DNA from: CBDCVA01 sp965222935 [NCBI: Candidatus Latescibacterota bacterium]
GTDB lineage: Bacteria; Latescibacterota; CBDCVA01
Assembly (NCBI GenBank): GCA_965222935.1
Contig: CBDCVA010000002.1
Span: forward strand, 868,001 to 932,000
Length of the DNA stretch: 64,000 nucleotides
Reading direction: 5' to 3'
Shown here: positions 61,004-64,000 of the stretch, in pieces
How the letters are laid out: each line of letters begins with the position of its first letter
Numbering within the stretch: the stretch's first letter is position 1
Notes under the pieces: generated by a model
The model's input: only the letters and a program-made list of their open reading frames with translations
Database searches by the model: none
What the model was told of the DNA's origin: nothing
Translations under genes and position numbers: made by a program

Positions 61004-61635
61004 GCGCGGGCGTGGGGCGGACTTTCGTCATCGGCATCGGGGGCGGAAGCGGCGCGGGGAAGACGTTTCTGGCCGAGCGTATCGTCGCTGGACTGGGGTC
61101 CGAGTGCGCAGTCCTGGTCGCTCAGGACGCCTATTACCGCGACCGGTCCGAACTACGGCCCTCCATGCGCTCCGAACTGAACTTCGACCACCCCGACGCG
61201 CTCGATCTCGATCTTTTCGCCGCCCACCTCCGAGCGCTCCGGGCGTATGAAGCGGTGCCGCGGCTGGTTTACGACTTCACCGAGCACGTGCGGCGGTCCG
61301 GCGACGAGTTGATCGCACCTCTCCCCGTCGTCGTCGTGGAGGGCCTCCATCCGTGGGTGCGAGAGGAACTGAGGGCGCTATATGACGTGAAACTCTACAT
61401 CGAACTCGACGCTGAGCTTCGGTTGCTGCGCCGCGTTCGGCGGGACGTGGCCGAGCGAGGCCGGACGGCGGAATCGGTCCTCTGTCAGTATGAGGCGACG
61501 GTCCGGCCAATGCACGAACAGTTCGTTGCGCCCCAGCGCCGATATGCGGACTGGATCGTTAGCGGCGCCGGTGATCCTGGGCAAGTGGTGCACGCGTTGA
61601 GCGCACTGGCTATGGCACACGAAGCCGAAAAGTGA
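61000..61635 (+). CDS. udk: Uridine kinase-family P-loop kinase
   Basis: 211 residues; starts at GTG 61000, overlapping the preceding stop (GTGA). Walker A GGGSGAGKTFLAER, DAYYRD after strand 2, NFDHPDALDLDLF, YDFTEHVR and VVVEGLHPW, all in the order of uridine/cytidine kinase. Phosphorylates uridine and cytidine with ATP or GTP for pyrimidine salvage. The lid has RRVRRDVAERGRT. Confidence 0.9.
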   Translation: MSAGVGRTFVIGIGGGSGAGKTFLAERIVAGLGSECAVLVAQDAYYRDRSELRPSMRSELNFDHPDALDLDLFAAHLRALRAYEAVPRLVYDFTEHVRRSGDELIAPLPVVVVEGLHPWVREELRALYDVKLYIELDAELRLLRRVRRDVAERGRTAESVLCQYEATVRPMHEQFVAPQRRYADWIVSGAGDPGQVVHALSALAMAHEAEK

Positions 61636-61641
61636 GGGGAC

Positions 61642-62040
61642 GTGGCATCGGACGCCAACGCATTTCTCCGACGGGTTGAAGAACTCGCGGAGCAGGACAA
61701 CCGCTACAAGAAAGAGGTGTTCTTCTTCGTCTACGCCTCGCTGGAATATACCGTGTCCAATCTCGAAAAGCGGCGTCACGTCTCGGGCCCGGAGCTGTTG
61801 CGGGGCATCAGTGAGTTCGGCCGCAAGCAGTTCGGCCCCCTGACCAGGACCGTTTTCGAGCACTGGGGCACGCGCACAACCCTTGATTTCGGCAATATCG
61901 TCTTCCTGCTTGTGGACGCCGGTCTGATGGGCAAGACGCCCGAGGACCGGCTGGAAGACTTCACGGACGTCTACGATTTCGACGAGGAGTTCGACTGGAA
62001 GAAGCGCCGTGGAGACCGCAAGCTTCCCAAAAAATTCTAG
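61642..62040 (+). CDS. Minf_1886-family conserved hypothetical protein
   Basis: 132 residues starting at GTG 61642. Conserved stretches YKKEVFFFVYASLEYTVS, RRHVSGPELLRGISEFGRKQ, FGPLTRTVFEHWG and GNIVFLLVDAGLMGKT identify the family found in Planctomycetes, Verrucomicrobia, Acidobacteria and relatives. No activity is known; no membrane helix or signal. Six bases after the uridine kinase stop, so the end of the same transcript. Confidence 0.85.
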   Translation: MASDANAFLRRVEELAEQDNRYKKEVFFFVYASLEYTVSNLEKRRHVSGPELLRGISEFGRKQFGPLTRTVFEHWGTRTTLDFGNIVFLLVDAGLMGKTPEDRLEDFTDVYDFDEEFDWKKRRGDRKLPKKF

Positions 62041-62292
62041 CACTCACCCAAATCATGATGGCCCAACAACCATCGCCAGGACGGGGTGAACCGCACAACA
62101 GCTAGACACTTCACGAACCCGGGCGAGCCCGCCTGACTGGCCCATGCAGACATCGGTGACCGGCGCTGGCCGTCAAATCTGGCGCCCGCCCTGCATGAGG
62201 AAAGCACCCCGTATCCCGCAGGCTCTGTGGGGCGATGGCCGGAGCTGCCGGCGGCTCCAGTCATGGATGGGTTCGCGAGGCTGGAATAGCCG

Positions 62293-63243
62293 CTACGGCT
62301 CCCGCCCCGCGTAGATGCGGTCGACCAGTTCCATGGACCCAACCGCGTCGGCGAAACTCGTCAGAGGCTCCCGGGCATTCAGCAGGCAATCGAGGAAGTG
62401 ATGATGCTCGTCGAAGAAGCCGTAGGTCTTGATACGGTCGCCGCTGCCCGCTAGGTCGGCGCCGTGAAGGATTTCCGGCTTTCCCCTGTCATGCGTGTGG
62501 ATTTCGACGACCTTGGGTACGCGGGCGTAGGCGGCAATGCCGTTACCATGCAGCCCGTGCCGCTCATAGCGGGAGCCGGAAGCGCGATTGGCCGAAATGA
62601 GCCCGACACCGCCCTCATCGAAGCGCATCAGGGCGTTGTACGTGTTGTCCTGATTGCTCGTGAAGCCATCCACGTAGCTCGTCACCTCCCGCACCTCGCC
62701 GCCGACCCACCGAAGCCAATCCAGCGCGTGGATGACGTCGGTGACAAGTTGGTTCAGACCGTAATAGTCCCGCCTTGGCTCGTGCTTGTGGAATTCGGCC
62801 ACCGCCTGCGTCACTGGACCCCGCCTCTCCACGCGCGCTTTGGCTTCGACGAGCACACGCGAAAAGCGGCGGTTGAACCCAACCATCGTGCGCACACCGC
62901 ACTCCGCCGCCAGCTCGGCCCAGGCGCGCGTCTGAGCGGCGCTCACGCCCGGCGGCTTCTCCGTGAATACATGCTTCCCGCGGGCGAGACAATCCCGCAC
63001 GATCGGGTCAAGCCACTGGGGTGGCATGATGACGTAGACGGCATCGATTGCCTCCCGGTCGAGCATCTCGCGGTAGTCCGCGTAGGCTTTACCTCTGTGG
63101 GCCTCGACGGCCGCGGTACGTCTCGTCTCGTCCAAGTCGCAGAAGGCAACGATTCGGGCCTCGGGTAGCTCTGCCACGCACCAATGATGCACCCGCGATG
63201 CTAACGAACCACAACCGATGAAGGCAACCTGGATCTCAGCCAT
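62293..63243 (-). CDS. Gfo/Idh/MocA-family oxidoreductase
   Basis: 316 residues, GGAGGGG before the ATG. Rossmann AFIGCGSLASRVHHWCVAEL, VYVIMPPQW, FTEKPPGVSAAQTRAWAEL with the catalytic Lys, and the substrate-domain motif LVTDVIHALDWLRWVGGEV. NAD(P)-dependent sugar oxidoreductase, substrate unknown. Convergent with the Minf_1886 gene; the 252-base gap between them (62041-62292) holds no recognisable feature. Confidence 0.9.
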   Translation of the reverse strand: MAEIQVAFIGCGSLASRVHHWCVAELPEARIVAFCDLDETRRTAAVEAHRGKAYADYREMLDREAIDAVYVIMPPQWLDPIVRDCLARGKHVFTEKPPGVSAAQTRAWAELAAECGVRTMVGFNRRFSRVLVEAKARVERRGPVTQAVAEFHKHEPRRDYYGLNQLVTDVIHALDWLRWVGGEVREVTSYVDGFTSNQDNTYNALMRFDEGGVGLISANRASGSRYERHGLHGNGIAAYARVPKVVEIHTHDRGKPEILHGADLAGSGDRIKTYGFFDEHHHFLDCLLNAREPLTSFADAVGSMELVDRIYAGREP

Positions 63244-63455
63244 TCTCCCCTCCCTATCCCATCTCCTTGCGCACGACCAGGCAAGCAGCTCAGATCAGCC
63301 TGCGATAGATCATGCTATGTATTGAAAGTCGCGGTCCCGGAGGGGGGAAAGCGTCGCGTTGAGAGCGCCACTTTCGCGGTGATCGGCCGGGACCTATCTT
63401 GCCCACATCGCATTGGACGCACCCTGACGCACCGGACCTAGCCAAGGAGCCGCCT

Positions 63456-63758
63456 GTGGCCCCGATCCCTCGAGTCGGCGTCATCGGGACGAGTTGGTTC
63501 GCAAATCGCGTGCATCTGCCCGCAGTGGCGGGTCACCCCCCAGGCACGACTTGCTGCCGTCTGCGGCCGTAACCGTGAATGCGCCGAGGCCACGCACGGC
63601 TGGTGTGCCGACCGTTCGCTCGCGGGTAGCGGCGCCCCCTCGGTAACCTGGGCGCGCATGCGATCGACTTCTGCAGGTGGGTTGGGAGCGAGATCCGCCG
63701 GGTCATCGACGCCGTCCTTCACTCCCATGCCGAAGGCCGCTGGATCACGGTCGGATGA
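63456..63758 (+). pseudogene. Decayed Gfo/Idh/MocA-family gene
   Basis: AAGGAG precedes GTG 63456. The frame begins MAPIPRVGVIGTSWFANRVH then LPAVAGHP, a clear Rossmann start, then shifts in a C run near 63534: the neighbouring frame continues QARLAAVCGRNRE. Later another frame reads GNLGAHAIDFCRWVGSEIRR, the substrate-domain G.H..D motif, ending GRWITVG at TGA 63756. Some 100 residues between and ~150 after are missing. So frameshifts plus an internal deletion have destroyed the gene. Confidence 0.65.
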
Positions 63759-63795
63759 GCCACACCACTCCGGCTAGAGGGTGGGACTGGATCTG

Positions 63796-64000
63796 ATGGC
63801 AGCGATCCTCAGATCTGCTCAAGAACAAGCGGCGCACGATATCGCCCTGGCGGCCATCGCCGCTCAGCACTACAGCGACCCGGCCTGGGAGGTCCGGACG
63901 AATCCCGGCGATGAGCGGACCTTCATCCTGGGTGAGCACGCGCCCGACCTGGTGGTTCTCGAACGCGAGAGCGGCGGCGTCATCCTTCTGGGCGAAGTGG
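63796..64000 (+). CDS. Unknown protein, cut by the right edge
   Basis: ATG 63796 opens a frame of 68 codons to the end of the window. An N-terminal helix (ILRSAQEQAAHDIALAAIAA) precedes FILGEHAPDLVVLERE and GGVILLGEV. The PD...E-type spacing in the last part recalls PD-(D/E)XK nuclease-like folds, but the third catalytic residue would lie outside the window. The assignment is only a suggestion. Confidence 0.45.
   Translation, partial: MAAILRSAQEQAAHDIALAAIAAQHYSDPAWEVRTNPGDERTFILGEHAPDLVVLERESGGVILLGEV

Noticed and set aside
62041-62292. Possible gene remnant between the Minf_1886 and Gfo/Idh/MocA genes
   Set aside because: Translations in all frames gave no family-like stretch.
1-64000. 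tRNA, rRNA, CRISPR array or insertion sequence
   Set aside because: No cloverleaf with T-arm consensus, no regularly spaced repeats and no transposase-like protein were found; short RNA genes could still have been missed by eye.

Overview
The window is high-GC bacterial chromosome, read here as a diderm. An N-terminal TonB-like helix, large secreted beta-rich proteins, an aa3-type cytochrome oxidase operon, four Gfo/Idh/MocA oxidoreductases or remnants of them on top of several SDRs, DUF4159 proteins and a Minf_1886-family protein fit an uncultured lineage such as Latescibacterota, Poribacteria or relatives. That placement is inference from gene content only. I see no transposase, CRISPR array, rRNA or convincing tRNA.

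Layout. 1-1.9 kb: a Rieske protein running off the left edge, then an orphan RelB/DinJ antitoxin followed by what looks like the first 23 codons of its toxin. 2.2-10.9 kb: the most striking region, a tandem duplication of about 4.37 kb on the minus strand. Each unit has its own TTGACA promoter, a TonB-like DUF4159 protein and a roughly 926-residue secreted beta-rich protein. The copies are identical over long stretches but differ in compact clusters of amino-acid changes, and the second large gene carries a one-base frameshift. 10.9-15 kb: an M20 peptidase, then a P1B-4 metal-efflux ATPase and a PerR-like repressor, each with a Fur-family operator. 15.3-20.8 kb: an orphan QAT-type binding lipoprotein, acetoacetyl-CoA synthetase, a nucleotidyltransferase, a sugar isomerase-like protein and a cupin. 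21.3-24.8 kb: coxBACD. 25-31 kb: a glycosidase-like protein, a third DUF4159 protein with an elaborate leader, an M24 peptidase, membrane proteins and a NUDIX hydrolase. 31.5-54 kb: mostly catabolic and redox genes (D-2-hydroxyacid dehydrogenase, aldo/keto reductase, alcohol dehydrogenase, penicillin acylase, PEP-mutase-like lyase, three SDRs, two Gfo/Idh/MocA proteins, metallophosphoesterase, Tpx peroxidase), a small glycosyltransferase cluster, a purM-like gene and a MATE exporter. 54-62 kb: housekeeping genes on the plus strand, EF-G paralogue, yebC-ruvC-ruvA-ruvB, a CPBP protease, uridine kinase and a Minf_1886 protein. 62.3-64 kb: one intact and one decayed Gfo/Idh/MocA gene and a gene cut by the right edge.

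Several genes are broken: a frameshifted large surface gene, a methyltransferase split by an in-frame TAG, and remnants of a toxin, an N6-adenine DNA methyltransferase, an enolase-superfamily enzyme, a Gfo/Idh/MocA protein and possibly a beta-helix protein. The window therefore samples a genome that duplicates and sheds accessory genes while the ruv, cox and metal-homeostasis blocks stay intact.
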